Source: JACCYJ01 sp038198775 (GTDB lineage Bacteria; Actinomycetota; Actinomycetes; Propionibacteriales; Nocardioidaceae). From it: a stretch of DNA of 64,000 nt. The stretch spans positions 1 to 64,000 of the forward strand of contig JBBPZV010000043.1 of the NCBI GenBank assembly GCA_038198775.1, written 5' to 3'. The notes under the pieces were generated by a model. It had not been told where the DNA came from, searched no databases, and saw only the letters and a program-made list of their open reading frames with translations. A program made the translations under genes and the position numbers. Below, piece by piece: positions 17,451-25,622 of this stretch (position 1 is its first letter; every line of letters begins with the position of its first letter).

Positions 17451-18371
17451 GTGGCCGCCGGTCGACTGCCGAACCTGCTGGTGGTGGGCGTCCCGAAGGC
17501 CGGGACGGGGTCGTTGTTCGCGTACCTCACCCAGCACCCCGAGATCTGCGGTTCGGACGAGAAGGAAGTGGGATACTTCAACTACTTCAACCCGCTGCGT
17601 CACAGCGGAGAACCCCCGCCGATCGAGACGTACGCGGAGCACTTCGCCCATTGCGGGCCGCAGCGCTACCGGTTCGAGGCGACGCCGACTTACTCCTACG
17701 GTGGCACGCCGGTGATCCAGGCGATCCAGCGCGTGCTGCCGCAACCAAAGGTCATCCTCGCGCTGCGCGACCCGGTGGACCGCCTCTGGTCGGCGTACAC
17801 GTTCCAGCGGGAGCTGGGAAACCTCACCCACCTGAAGACGTTCGAGGAGTACGTCGCGGTGTGCGAACGGACCAGGCGGGAGGCCGCGGACCTGGTGCCG
17901 AGGGACCATCTGCACGGGCTCTACATCGGCTTCTACTCCAACTATGTGGGGCACTGGCTCGACGCGTTCGGCGCGGACCTCAGGATCGTCTTCACCGAGC
18001 AGCTGGCGGCGGACCCGGCGCCGGTGATGGCCGCGGTATTCGGGTGGCTGGGGATAGACACCGACGTCCTCCCGCAGCTCGACCTGGCGCGCCGCAACAA
18101 GACGAACTACGCGCGCAGCACCAGGATCGCCGGCGTGGCTTACGCGGTGAAGCGGTCAGCGGACCGAAGGAACCTGCTCCCCCCCGCCGTACGCGACCGG
18201 CTGCGCCGCGTGTACCAACGCGTGAACTCGGGCCGGATGTCCGAACGCCTCGAGCCGGAGGTCCGCCGCCACCTGGAGGACGTCTACCGACCCTCGAACC
18301 GCGAAACCCGAGATGCCCTGCTCGCGCACGGCTACCGGGACCTGCCCGCCTGGCTAGGGGTCGTCGGCTAG
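17451..18371 (+). CDS. Sulfotransferase (6 of 6)
   Basis: 306 residues from the GTG at 17451, chosen because GGAGG lies 5 bases upstream; a TTG at 17412 would add 13 residues. The PAPS loop is GVPKAGTG (13-20), with Gly in place of the usual second Ser/Thr. The 3'-phosphate strand is ALRDPVDRLWSAY at about 104-116. It shares HFAHCG-QRY and EATP-Y-YGG blocks with the sulfotransferase at 8134, so the two are duplicates within the locus. It converges on the flippase gene with a 4-base CTAG stop-stop overlap. Confidence 0.88.
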   Translation: MAAGRLPNLLVVGVPKAGTGSLFAYLTQHPEICGSDEKEVGYFNYFNPLRHSGEPPPIETYAEHFAHCGPQRYRFEATPTYSYGGTPVIQAIQRVLPQPKVILALRDPVDRLWSAYTFQRELGNLTHLKTFEEYVAVCERTRREAADLVPRDHLHGLYIGFYSNYVGHWLDAFGADLRIVFTEQLAADPAPVMAAVFGWLGIDTDVLPQLDLARRNKTNYARSTRIAGVAYAVKRSADRRNLLPPAVRDRLRRVYQRVNSGRMSERLEPEVRRHLEDVYRPSNRETRDALLAHGYRDLPAWLGVVG

Positions 18372-19972
18372 CCGACGAGCCGTCCCAGCAGCGGCAGGCG
18401 CCGGAGCTCGGGGAAGGTCTCCGCGAGCTCCAGGTTGCGCCGGGTCGCGAGCAGCAGGTACGCCGACGCCGCCGCCACCACAACCAGGGTCACGACGAGA
18501 CCGGGGTGGACCACCAGCTGGAACCCCCACAGCGCCAGCGCGAGCCCGAGGATGAGCAGGTACGGGCGCCAGTACGCCCGGTCGATCAGCGCGGTCTGCA
18601 TGCTGGAGCGAAGCGCCCACTGGTTGAGCAGGTTCTGCGTGACCAGCGCAATGCAGTTGGCTCCGGCGACGCCGGCGGCGGCGAACCGAGGGGCCAGCAG
18701 GATGCTCAGCGCGATGTTGAGCGCGATGACCGACATGTTGACCCAGACCAGGTATCGGATGCGACCGCAGACCTGCAGCGTGTACGCGTTGAAGCCGACG
18801 ATCACGTTGAGGTAGTACCCGAGCGCCAGCAGGCCCAGCACCGTCGCCGACTCCGAGTAGCGGGCACCGAACAGCAGGACTGTCGTCTCCGGAGCCATCG
18901 GAGCGGTGAGGGCGAAGATCGGGAAGGTGAGCACGGCGGCGAACAGCGCCGTGTGCCAGTACGTGCGGCGCAGCCCGTCGATGTCGGACCGCTCGTACAA
19001 GCGGGCGATCACCGGGAGGAACAAAGTGGCGAAGGAACCGGTGACGGCGGTGTTGAGCCGGGCGGAGTTGAAGACCGCTCGGTAGTTCGCGACCTCCACC
19101 ACCGAGTGGGATGCGCCGAGCACGAGCACGCCACCCACGTTGAGCGAGAGCAGCGCCAGCTCGCCGGTGATCAGCGGGAAGGAGAAGGCGAACACCGCCC
19201 GGTACGGGAGGATGACACGGCGCAGCGAGAAGTGCTGGAGCAGGTCCCGGTCCCGCAGCATCTTGATGAGCAGGCCGATGTACAGCGATACCCCGAGCAC
19301 CGACGCCACCAGGTAGCCAACCGCGAGGAAGGTCACGCTGGCGCCGGTGGCTATCAGGAGCAGGACGACGGTCAGTCGCAGGCCCGGCGCGAGCAGGAAC
19401 TTGCGGAAGAAGATCGCCCGGGGCTTGCTGAAGACCGCGAACAGCGCGACGAAGACCAGGTCCAGCGCCTCGAGCGGTGACAAGAACACCAAGATCAGCA
19501 CCATGGTCATCGCCGTCGAGCTGTCCACCGCCGACCCGATCAGAGCGCCCCGGAATAGGAACATCGCGCCGATGCCGAGGACACTGGTGATCAGGATCGT
19601 CCCGATCGCGAGGAACATCGCCCCGAACATCCGGGCGTAGTCCTTCTGCTCGTCGTACATCGCCATGAAGCGGCTGAGCAGCTTTCCCTGTCCCAGGCTG
19701 AGGATCGTCGAGCCCGCACTCGACAGCGCCAGGGCGTACGCGAACGCGCCGTAGTCCCCCTTCGACAGCGAGCGGACGATGAGCACCTGCGTCGCCAGCC
19801 CGAGGACCATGGAGAGGCCCCGGCCGACGAGCAGCAGGGCCGACCCGCGCACCTGGCGCCGCCCCATCACGGTGCTGTCCTGCGGCTGGCCGGGTACGGC
19901 GTCCCCGCTCATACCGGCGTCGCCGGACGGGCCTGCGCCGGGCGGCGCGGGAAACCCCCCACGTCCTGACAT
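18368..19972 (-). CDS. Wzx-type oligosaccharide flippase
   Basis: A polytopic MOP/MATE-superfamily protein with 12-14 hydrophobic segments. The first is ALLLVGRGLSMVLGLATQ, followed by the family's usual SKGDYGAFAYALALSS pattern. It flips undecaprenyl-PP-linked repeat units across the membrane. The start is uncertain: in-frame ATGs at 19972, 19912 and 19867 give 534, 514 and 499 residues; the last is nearest the normal Wzx size and has AGGAC 10 bases upstream. The extra N-terminus is hydrophilic and Gly/Pro-rich. The gene is divergent from the HPr-kinase-like cassette. Confidence 0.87.
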   Translation of the reverse strand: MSGRGGFPAPPGAGPSGDAGMSGDAVPGQPQDSTVMGRRQVRGSALLLVGRGLSMVLGLATQVLIVRSLSKGDYGAFAYALALSSAGSTILSLGQGKLLSRFMAMYDEQKDYARMFGAMFLAIGTILITSVLGIGAMFLFRGALIGSAVDSSTAMTMVLILVFLSPLEALDLVFVALFAVFSKPRAIFFRKFLLAPGLRLTVVLLLIATGASVTFLAVGYLVASVLGVSLYIGLLIKMLRDRDLLQHFSLRRVILPYRAVFAFSFPLITGELALLSLNVGGVLVLGASHSVVEVANYRAVFNSARLNTAVTGSFATLFLPVIARLYERSDIDGLRRTYWHTALFAAVLTFPIFALTAPMAPETTVLLFGARYSESATVLGLLALGYYLNVIVGFNAYTLQVCGRIRYLVWVNMSVIALNIALSILLAPRFAAAGVAGANCIALVTQNLLNQWALRSSMQTALIDRAYWRPYLLILGLALALWGFQLVVHPGLVVTLVVVAAASAYLLLATRRNLELAETFPELRRLPLLGRLVG

Positions 19973-20087
19973 CGGCTGGCGCACACCCTTCGTCCCCAAG
20001 ACTCTCGGCGCGAGCAGGCTACCCGGCCAGCCGCCGCGCCGAAGGCAAGACCGGCGCATTCCCCGGCCGATCCCGAACCGCAGCGGC

Positions 20088-20093
20088 TAATGT
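20088..20093 (+). promoter_or_regulatory. Predicted -10 for the HPr-kinase-like cassette
   Basis: TAATGT lies 57 bases before the GTG at 20150, giving a leader of about 50 bases that contains the ribosome site. No good -35 is visible, as is common in actinomycetes. Confidence 0.35.
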
Positions 20094-20149
20094 GTGCTGC
20101 CGACCGTCCATCGCCCACCGTGGCGAGCCCGTCTCGATGGGAGAAGGCA

Positions 20150-21316
20150 GTGACCGAGCCGGCCTCGCGACCTGCCGCGGCTAATACGCCGGGGGCGTCG
20201 TACGACTTCGACCTGCACGGCCTGGTCGGGGTGCGGCTGCTGGACGCGTCACCAGAAGATGCGGCCAAGGTCGAGCGGCAGCTCGGGCCGCTGCGGGGCA
20301 CGCTGGAACGTGACCCGGACATCACCGTTCGGTTCGTGGACTCGGCGACCGAAGCGCCGCTGACGTACGCCGGCCTGGGGGACGGGGGCTTCAACGCGGA
20401 CGGCTTCTTCGTCCTGCGCGGCAAGGGCGGCGCCCCGGGGAAGGCCAAGATCCCGTTCGACCGCATCGGTCGGCGCCCCGAGCTCGTGTGCGAGCGGCGC
20501 CTGCCCGCCGTGCCGCACCTGCTGGCCGTGATCAACCAGACCGCGCTCAGCAAGGGGGTGCTGCCGCTGCACGCGTCCGCCTTCACTACGGCTGAGGGCA
20601 CCGGCGTACTGGTGGTGGGCTGGGCCAAGGGCGGCAAGACCGAGAGCCTGTTGGGAAACATGACCGCCGGAGCGCATTACGTCGGAGACGAGTGGATCTA
20701 TCTGGCCTCGGACGGCTACATGGTGGGTCTGCCCGAACCCATCCGGCTGTGGGCGTGGCACCTGCGGCAGATGTCGTCGTTGCTGGCGGCGCGGCCGCGC
20801 CGGGACCGGATGGTGCTGTCGGCGTGGCAGGTCGCTGCCGCCACGGTGGACAAGGCGGCCGCCACCACGTGGCCAGGGGCGGGCCTGGTGCGCCGGGGCG
20901 CCCCGCTGGTCGCCCGCCAGGCCTACCTGCAGGTGCCCCCCGCAGAGCTCTTCGGGCCAGCCGCCATGGACCTGCGCGGCCACTGTGACGCCATCGTGCT
21001 GGTCGTCAACCACGACAGCCCGCAGATCGTGGCTCGAGACGTCGAGACGGCGGAGATCGCGGGGCGGATGGCGGGATCGCTGGTCGAGGAGCGCACCGCA
21101 TTTCTCTCCCACTACCACCAGTTCTGCTTCGCGTTTCCCGACCGAACCAGCGCCGTCATCTCCGCCGCCGAAGCGGTCGAGCGCGAGCTGCTCGGCTCGA
21201 TGCTGAACGCCCGGCCCGGATCCAAGGTGCTCCACCCGTACCCGTGCGACATCCACGAGCTCGGACGCGCGGTCAGCTCCGCCGCCCTCGACTCGCTGCG
21301 GACCTCCCAGGTCTAG
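20150..21316 (+). CDS. HPr-kinase-like P-loop protein
   Basis: 388 residues from the GTG at 20150, with GGAG 6 bases upstream. The Walker A loop GWAKGGKTES (157-166) is preceded by LPLHASAF, the strand pattern seen just before the P-loop of HPr kinase C-terminal-like proteins, and followed by YVGDEWIYL, the Asp-containing strand. Family members in glycan and peptide loci are ATP-dependent kinases of unknown substrate; there is no HPr in view. The ATP-grasp gene starts at the base after this gene's stop. It is expected to be cytosolic. Confidence 0.7.
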   Translation: MTEPASRPAAANTPGASYDFDLHGLVGVRLLDASPEDAAKVERQLGPLRGTLERDPDITVRFVDSATEAPLTYAGLGDGGFNADGFFVLRGKGGAPGKAKIPFDRIGRRPELVCERRLPAVPHLLAVINQTALSKGVLPLHASAFTTAEGTGVLVVGWAKGGKTESLLGNMTAGAHYVGDEWIYLASDGYMVGLPEPIRLWAWHLRQMSSLLAARPRRDRMVLSAWQVAAATVDKAAATTWPGAGLVRRGAPLVARQAYLQVPPAELFGPAAMDLRGHCDAIVLVVNHDSPQIVARDVETAEIAGRMAGSLVEERTAFLSHYHQFCFAFPDRTSAVISAAEAVERELLGSMLNARPGSKVLHPYPCDIHELGRAVSSAALDSLRTSQV

Positions 21317-22399
21317 ATGAGGTCGCTTCCCAGAACCGAGGTCGGTCCGCAGGTCCTCGTCACCGACGACGTCAACGGTCAGAACCGCTCGGCGGTCTCC
21401 GCGGTACGCGCGCTCGCTCAGGCGGGCTTCCGGCCGGTGGTCAGCACGTGCGGGCGCTACTCGGTCGCTGCTGCCTCGCGCTTCTGCACGGGTCGGATCC
21501 GGCTTCCCGCCGCCGGGGGGCCGGGGTACGCCGCCGCCCTGCATCGCGAGCTGCAGGGCGGGAGATACCTGACCGTGCTGCCGGCCAGCGACGTGGCGCT
21601 GCTCGCCGTCGGTGGCCCTGGCGGGGACCTGGCGCACAAGGGGGTGCTGGCCGAGCGCGCACAGGCGGCCGGGCTGGTCACCCTGCCCGGTCGCGTCTTC
21701 GACTCGGTCGCCGACCTGCGCGCGAAAGCCGACCAGCAGGCGTACCCGCTCCTGGTCAAGTCCGCCGTCAAGAGCGGGCAGGGCGACGTCCAGGCACTGC
21801 GCGTCGACCTCCCCGAGCAGGTGGGGGAGCTCCCGGATGCCGGCTCGGTGATCGTGCAGCCCTTCGTTGCGCAGCCGCTGCGGGCCGTCGCGGGGGTGAC
21901 GTGGGGGGGCGCGTTCCTGGCGCTCGCCCACCAGCGCTATGAACGGCTCTGGCCGCCGCAGGCCGGGGTGGGGGCGGTCGCGATGACCGTGGAACCCGAC
22001 CTCGCCCTCGAGGAGCCGCTGCGCGCGCTCCTGTCCGGGCACGACGGCATCTTCCAGGCCCAGTTCGTCGGCCCCTACCTCGTCGACGTCAACCCGCGGG
22101 TCTACGGCTCCCTGTCCCTGGCGGTGGCCGCAGGAGCCAACCTGCCGGCGATCGCCGCCGACGCCGCACGGGGGTGGGTCGGGGCGATCGTGCGAGCCCG
22201 GGTGGGCGTGCGATACCGGTGGCTGGAGGGGGACCTGCGCAATCTGATGGACCAGCGCCGCAACCGTCAGGTAGGGACCCGTGAGGTCCTGCGCCAGCTG
22301 CTCCCGCGACCCGGCACCGCGCACAGCATCGAGAGCCTCACCGACCCCGTCCCCGGCATCCTCCGGTTGTCCTACGCCCTGCGCCGGGGAGCCGGATGA
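21317..22399 (+). CDS. ATP-grasp ligase-like protein
   Basis: A 360-residue protein with the ATP-grasp plan. The N-terminal Rossmann-like part (VLVTDDVNGQNRSAVSAVRAL) resembles carbamoyl-phosphate synthase-type ligases. The ATP lid has YPLLVKSAVKSGQG (about 142-155) and VIVQPFV (about 178-184), and the Mg site is YLVDVNPRVYGSLSL (about 254-268, acidic D and N). Such enzymes join a carboxylate to an amine or other nucleophile through an acyl phosphate. It abuts the kinase-like gene and overlaps the next one by ATGA. The substrate may be a sugar-linked acid or amino acid; this is unproven. Confidence 0.78.
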   Translation: MRSLPRTEVGPQVLVTDDVNGQNRSAVSAVRALAQAGFRPVVSTCGRYSVAAASRFCTGRIRLPAAGGPGYAAALHRELQGGRYLTVLPASDVALLAVGGPGGDLAHKGVLAERAQAAGLVTLPGRVFDSVADLRAKADQQAYPLLVKSAVKSGQGDVQALRVDLPEQVGELPDAGSVIVQPFVAQPLRAVAGVTWGGAFLALAHQRYERLWPPQAGVGAVAMTVEPDLALEEPLRALLSGHDGIFQAQFVGPYLVDVNPRVYGSLSLAVAAGANLPAIAADAARGWVGAIVRARVGVRYRWLEGDLRNLMDQRRNRQVGTREVLRQLLPRPGTAHSIESLTDPVPGILRLSYALRRGAG

Positions 22400-23640
22400 G
22401 CGCCACCGACGATGAGGAGCTGGTGGCGGCGACGGCCCAGGACCACCTCGCTCGCAACGCCGTCCCGAGCGCCGTGGAGATCTCTGACCGGGAGGCGGCG
22501 CTGGACCTGATCCGCGCGGCGCTCGGGGACCTGCTGGGCAGCGAGGGTCTGCGTGTCTCACCCTTGGGAACGGGCTGGACCGACGTCTTCGCCGCCCCTG
22601 TCTCCGCCGAGCCGGACCCACGAGCCCTCACTGGGCTGGGCTGGCTCGACCTCACCGGCCTGATGGCAGCGCTCGGGCAGCCCCGCTGGCGGCACTGGGC
22701 CGTGACGTCTTCGGGGCGCGTCCTCGCCGGCGTGCGCATCGGTGTCGGGGCATCGCCAGACCCCGTTCGTGACGTGCTCGACCGGGCGAACAATCGCGGC
22801 GAGGTCCGGCTGCGCGAGGTGCTCGAGCTGCGGGTCCTGGTACGACAAGGTGCCCGGCCGCCGGCGGCGTCGCCGGTGGTGCAGGCCGCCGCAGACGCCG
22901 AAGCCGCACTGGGCGGCCGCGACCTCGTCCGGTGGACGACCGGACGCCGACGACCGGCCCCCGTGCCGCTCGGGGCGAGGGCTCCCCACCGGCGCTCCCG
23001 GCTGGTGATCGCCTGTAGCGGGGTCGACGGTGCGGGCAAGACCACGCTGCTGGACAACCTCGCCAGAGATCTCGCGAACGCCGGCGTGCCGGTCAGCCGG
23101 GTGTGGCTGCGCCCCGGCATGGGGCTGGGCTGGCTCGCCGCGCTGGCGGAGCGGGTGAAGCGCCTGTTGCGGCTCGACCCGCGGCCGGGAGTCGGGGTCA
23201 TCGCGGCCCAGCCAGACGCGCAGCTGCGATCCCGAAGCGGGGCGCTGGGCTGGGCATGGTCGGCGCTGGTTACGCTCAGTTTCGTCGCTGGCGTACGGCG
23301 CCAGTACGCGCAGAGCCGGGGGGTGGTGCTGTTCGACCGCCACGTAGCCGACGCGCTCGCCACGCTGGACTTCGCGTACGCCGGCAGCGGCTTGCGGCTG
23401 CAACGATGGATGGTCACCAGGCTGCTGCCGGCCGCCGATGCCGCCTTCTACCTCGAGATCTCCGCCGCCGAGGCCACCGCCCGCAAGCCCGACGACCTCA
23501 TCGGTGGCGCGGCGATCGCCAGCCAGATCGCAGCCTACGAGCGGTCACTCCCGCGGTTGCGCCCGGTGCACCGCCTCGATGCCACCCAACCTGCGGCTGT
23601 GGTCGCTGCTCAGGCGTTCGCCCACATCGCCCAGCGGTGA
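22396..23640 (+). CDS. Thymidylate-kinase-like P-loop protein with extra N-terminal domain
   Basis: 414 residues; the ATG overlaps the previous stop. The C-terminal half (about 200-414) is a nucleoside-monophosphate-kinase fold: Walker A CSGVDGAGKTT (207-217) and the DRH motif VVLFDRHVADALATLDF (about 311-327). The usual TMP-kinase lid is only partly recognisable. The first 200 residues are not seen in true Tmk proteins and contain no motif I can name. Genes of this kind in polysaccharide loci are not the housekeeping Tmk; they may phosphorylate a nucleotide or sugar intermediate. Third member of a coupled cassette. Confidence 0.72.
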   Translation: MSATDDEELVAATAQDHLARNAVPSAVEISDREAALDLIRAALGDLLGSEGLRVSPLGTGWTDVFAAPVSAEPDPRALTGLGWLDLTGLMAALGQPRWRHWAVTSSGRVLAGVRIGVGASPDPVRDVLDRANNRGEVRLREVLELRVLVRQGARPPAASPVVQAAADAEAALGGRDLVRWTTGRRRPAPVPLGARAPHRRSRLVIACSGVDGAGKTTLLDNLARDLANAGVPVSRVWLRPGMGLGWLAALAERVKRLLRLDPRPGVGVIAAQPDAQLRSRSGALGWAWSALVTLSFVAGVRRQYAQSRGVVLFDRHVADALATLDFAYAGSGLRLQRWMVTRLLPAADAAFYLEISAAEATARKPDDLIGGAAIASQIAAYERSLPRLRPVHRLDATQPAAVVAAQAFAHIAQR

Positions 23641-23647
23641 CCCGGGT

Positions 23648-25096
23648 TCAGCCGCCGCGGCCGCCGAATACCTGGCCGGCAGTGCGGACAAGGATCTTGA
23701 TGTCCGCCCACAGCGACCAGTTCTCGATGTAGTAGTTGTCGAAGCTGGCGCGATCGGCGATGTCTGTGTCGCCGCGCAGACCGTTTACCTGGGCCCAACC
23801 CGTCAGGCCCGCCGGCACCCGGTGCCGAGCCATGTAGCGGGGGAACTGCTGGCGGAACTGGTCGACGAACAGCGGGCGCTCCGGGCGTGGGCCCACCAGG
23901 CTCATGTCTCCGCGGACAACGTTCCACAGCTGCGGGAGCTCGTCGAGCGAGAGGCGCCGCATGAGCCTCCCGACCGGGCCCAGCCGCTCGTCGTGGCTGA
24001 TGTTCCAGCGCTGCGCCGACTCGTCCGCGCTGGAGGGCTGGAGAGAGCGGAACTTGAAGATCTCGAAGCTGCGGCCGTCGAGGCCGACCCGCTCCTGTCG
24101 GAAGATGACGTGGGGACCACCCTCCATCCGAACAGCCACGGCGCAGGCGAGCATTATCGGGCTCGCCAACAGAAGTCCCGCGGTGGCAGCGACGGTGTCG
24201 AAGACCCGCTTCGCGTGCCAGCTGATGGTCCGGTAGGACGCCCGCCGGAGCCGGGTCATCGGGAGGCCCCAGATGAGCTCGGTGTCCCGCCCGGTCGCGC
24301 AAAGCTCGAAGAGCCGCGGCACGAAGAAGACCTCGCAGGCCATGCGGTCACACGCCCGGACCAGGTCCACCAGGACCGACTCGCGGCTGTTCGTGAACGC
24401 GAAGATCACGTTGCGGACCCGGTGGTCGACGAGAAGGTTCGTCAGCTCCGATGTCGGGCCGACCAGCGGGACATGCCGGTCCTCGATCGGGATCAACGGT
24501 TCGTCGTCGACGAACCCGATCGGGTTAAGGCCGTACTCCGGGTGCTCCCGAAGCGCAGTCGCGAGCTGCATGCCGATGTGACCGCAGCCGACGATGAGCG
24601 TGGGCTCGCTCAGCCGACCACTGACGCGGTTGCGCCGGATAACCGCGTACCCGACGGCCCGGCCCAATGCGGCCAGGGGGATGAACAGCAACGCCGCGAG
24701 CACCGGCAGGTTGTGCACTTCCTGGCCCCAAACGACGAGCCGGAACGCCAACAGCAACGCCCCGCCAATCAAGGCCCGGGCGGCGAGCCCGGGCAGCTCA
24801 TCGAGGAGGGAGGGGGCTATCCGGGCACGGTAGTGGCCGCCGCCGGCGTTGAGCGCGAGGACGCACAACGCGAGTCCTCCCGCGGCGGTCCTTCCCAACG
24901 GGATGATCGTGCCGGCGGTGAGGAGCGCCGCGATGTCGATGAAGAGGACGAGCGGAACGACGTCGATGCCGAGACGCCCAATGCGCCGGCCCGGTCGCTG
25001 CCACGGGCGGTCGCTGGCAGCTATGGTTGAGCCGTGCCGCACCTTAGGAGCGGCCGTGACCAATTGATCGCGCTGAGTAATATTGCTTACCGACAT
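23648..25096 (-). CDS. Polyprenyl-phosphate sugar-1-phosphate transferase (WbaP/WcaJ-type initiator)
   Basis: 482 residues. Four N-terminal membrane helices (about 46-150) are followed by a Rossmann-like domain with LIVGCGHIG (167-175), a fifth helix (about 298-320), and the catalytic Bac_transf domain. That domain has FKFRSL (347-352), SLDELPQLWNVVRGDMS (383-399) and LVGPRP (400-405). It moves a sugar-1-phosphate from an NDP-sugar to undecaprenyl phosphate, the first step of Wzx/Wzy glycan assembly. GGAGG lies 8 bases before the ATG at 25096. It is transcribed toward the cassette above, with 7 bases between stops. Confidence 0.93.
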   Translation of the reverse strand: MSVSNITQRDQLVTAAPKVRHGSTIAASDRPWQRPGRRIGRLGIDVVPLVLFIDIAALLTAGTIIPLGRTAAGGLALCVLALNAGGGHYRARIAPSLLDELPGLAARALIGGALLLAFRLVVWGQEVHNLPVLAALLFIPLAALGRAVGYAVIRRNRVSGRLSEPTLIVGCGHIGMQLATALREHPEYGLNPIGFVDDEPLIPIEDRHVPLVGPTSELTNLLVDHRVRNVIFAFTNSRESVLVDLVRACDRMACEVFFVPRLFELCATGRDTELIWGLPMTRLRRASYRTISWHAKRVFDTVAATAGLLLASPIMLACAVAVRMEGGPHVIFRQERVGLDGRSFEIFKFRSLQPSSADESAQRWNISHDERLGPVGRLMRRLSLDELPQLWNVVRGDMSLVGPRPERPLFVDQFRQQFPRYMARHRVPAGLTGWAQVNGLRGDTDIADRASFDNYYIENWSLWADIKILVRTAGQVFGGRGG

Positions 25097-25157
25097 TTCT
25101 TTTCCTCCCGAGCAGGCACAGCGGTGCCGGCAGGTAAATCCGCGGCGCCAGGGGATG

Positions 25158-25163
25158 AATATA
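25158..25163 (-). promoter_or_regulatory. Predicted -10 of the initiating transferase gene
   Basis: TATATT on the minus strand (bases AATATA on the given strand) in an AT-rich island; transcription would start about 54 bases before the ATG at 25096. Confidence 0.4.
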
Positions 25164-25228
25164 TACCGACTCTGCGACGGTTCGACTACCGTTCCGCGAG
25201 GTATTACGGATCGTTGCGGATCAATTAC

Positions 25229-25261
25229 ATGCAGTCAGCAGTGGTCTACTACTGACTGCAT
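25229..25261. repeat. 33-bp near-perfect palindrome upstream of the initiating transferase
   Basis: ATGCAGTCAG (25229-25238) and CTGACTGCAT (25252-25261) are perfect 10-base arms. Inside, AGT (25240-25242) and ACT (25248-25250) extend the symmetry with one mismatch between. It lies about 70 bases upstream of the predicted -10, in the AT-richest stretch of the region, with no U-run. This favours a regulator-binding site over a terminator. Confidence 0.6.
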
Positions 25262-25293
25262 ATTAACGGCTACTCATTGTGGTATATCCGGTG

Positions 25294-25521
25294 TTAACGG
25301 TCTCGCCGCGCCGTGATCGCGCGCCGTCCCGCGGCAGGGTAGTTGCCGGTCCCCGGCGTGGCCCTCGCCGGCCATGACGTGCCCCGCGGATCTACAACAT
25401 CCGGCGGTTCGGCGGAGTCTCGGCGGTAGTCGGAGGGCATGCAGCGGATCAGCACCCAGCTCAGCAGTATCGCGCCGGCGACGCATATCCAGATACCCGC
25501 TACGAGCAGGCCGGTCAGCAC
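25294..25521 (-). CDS. Small single-helix membrane protein, unknown function
   Basis: 75 residues from a GTG at 25519-25521. One hydrophobic segment (about residues 2-25, LLVAGIWICVAGAILLSWVLI) is followed by a polar, Pro/Arg-rich cytosolic tail. It lies upstream of the initiating transferase on the same strand and could be a small accessory protein. No ribosome site is visible, and its coding nature rests on the clean helix and charge pattern only. Confidence 0.4.
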   Translation of the reverse strand: MLTGLLVAGIWICVAGAILLSWVLIRCMPSDYRRDSAEPPDVVDPRGTSWPARATPGTGNYPAAGRRAITARRDR

Positions 25522-25622
25522 ACATCAACGGTAGACGGGGGGAAGGCGGTGACGGGCCGTTTGGGGCCACGGCGCGCCGGGGTGTCGGTTGGCGATTGAC
25601 CGCTGCCACCAGCGGCGAATTT

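Noticed and set aside
22396..23640. APS kinase (PAPS supply) for the P-loop protein.
   Set aside because: The loop SGVDGAGKTT and DRH motif are thymidylate-kinase-like; the APS-kinase signature (LDGDNxR) is absent.
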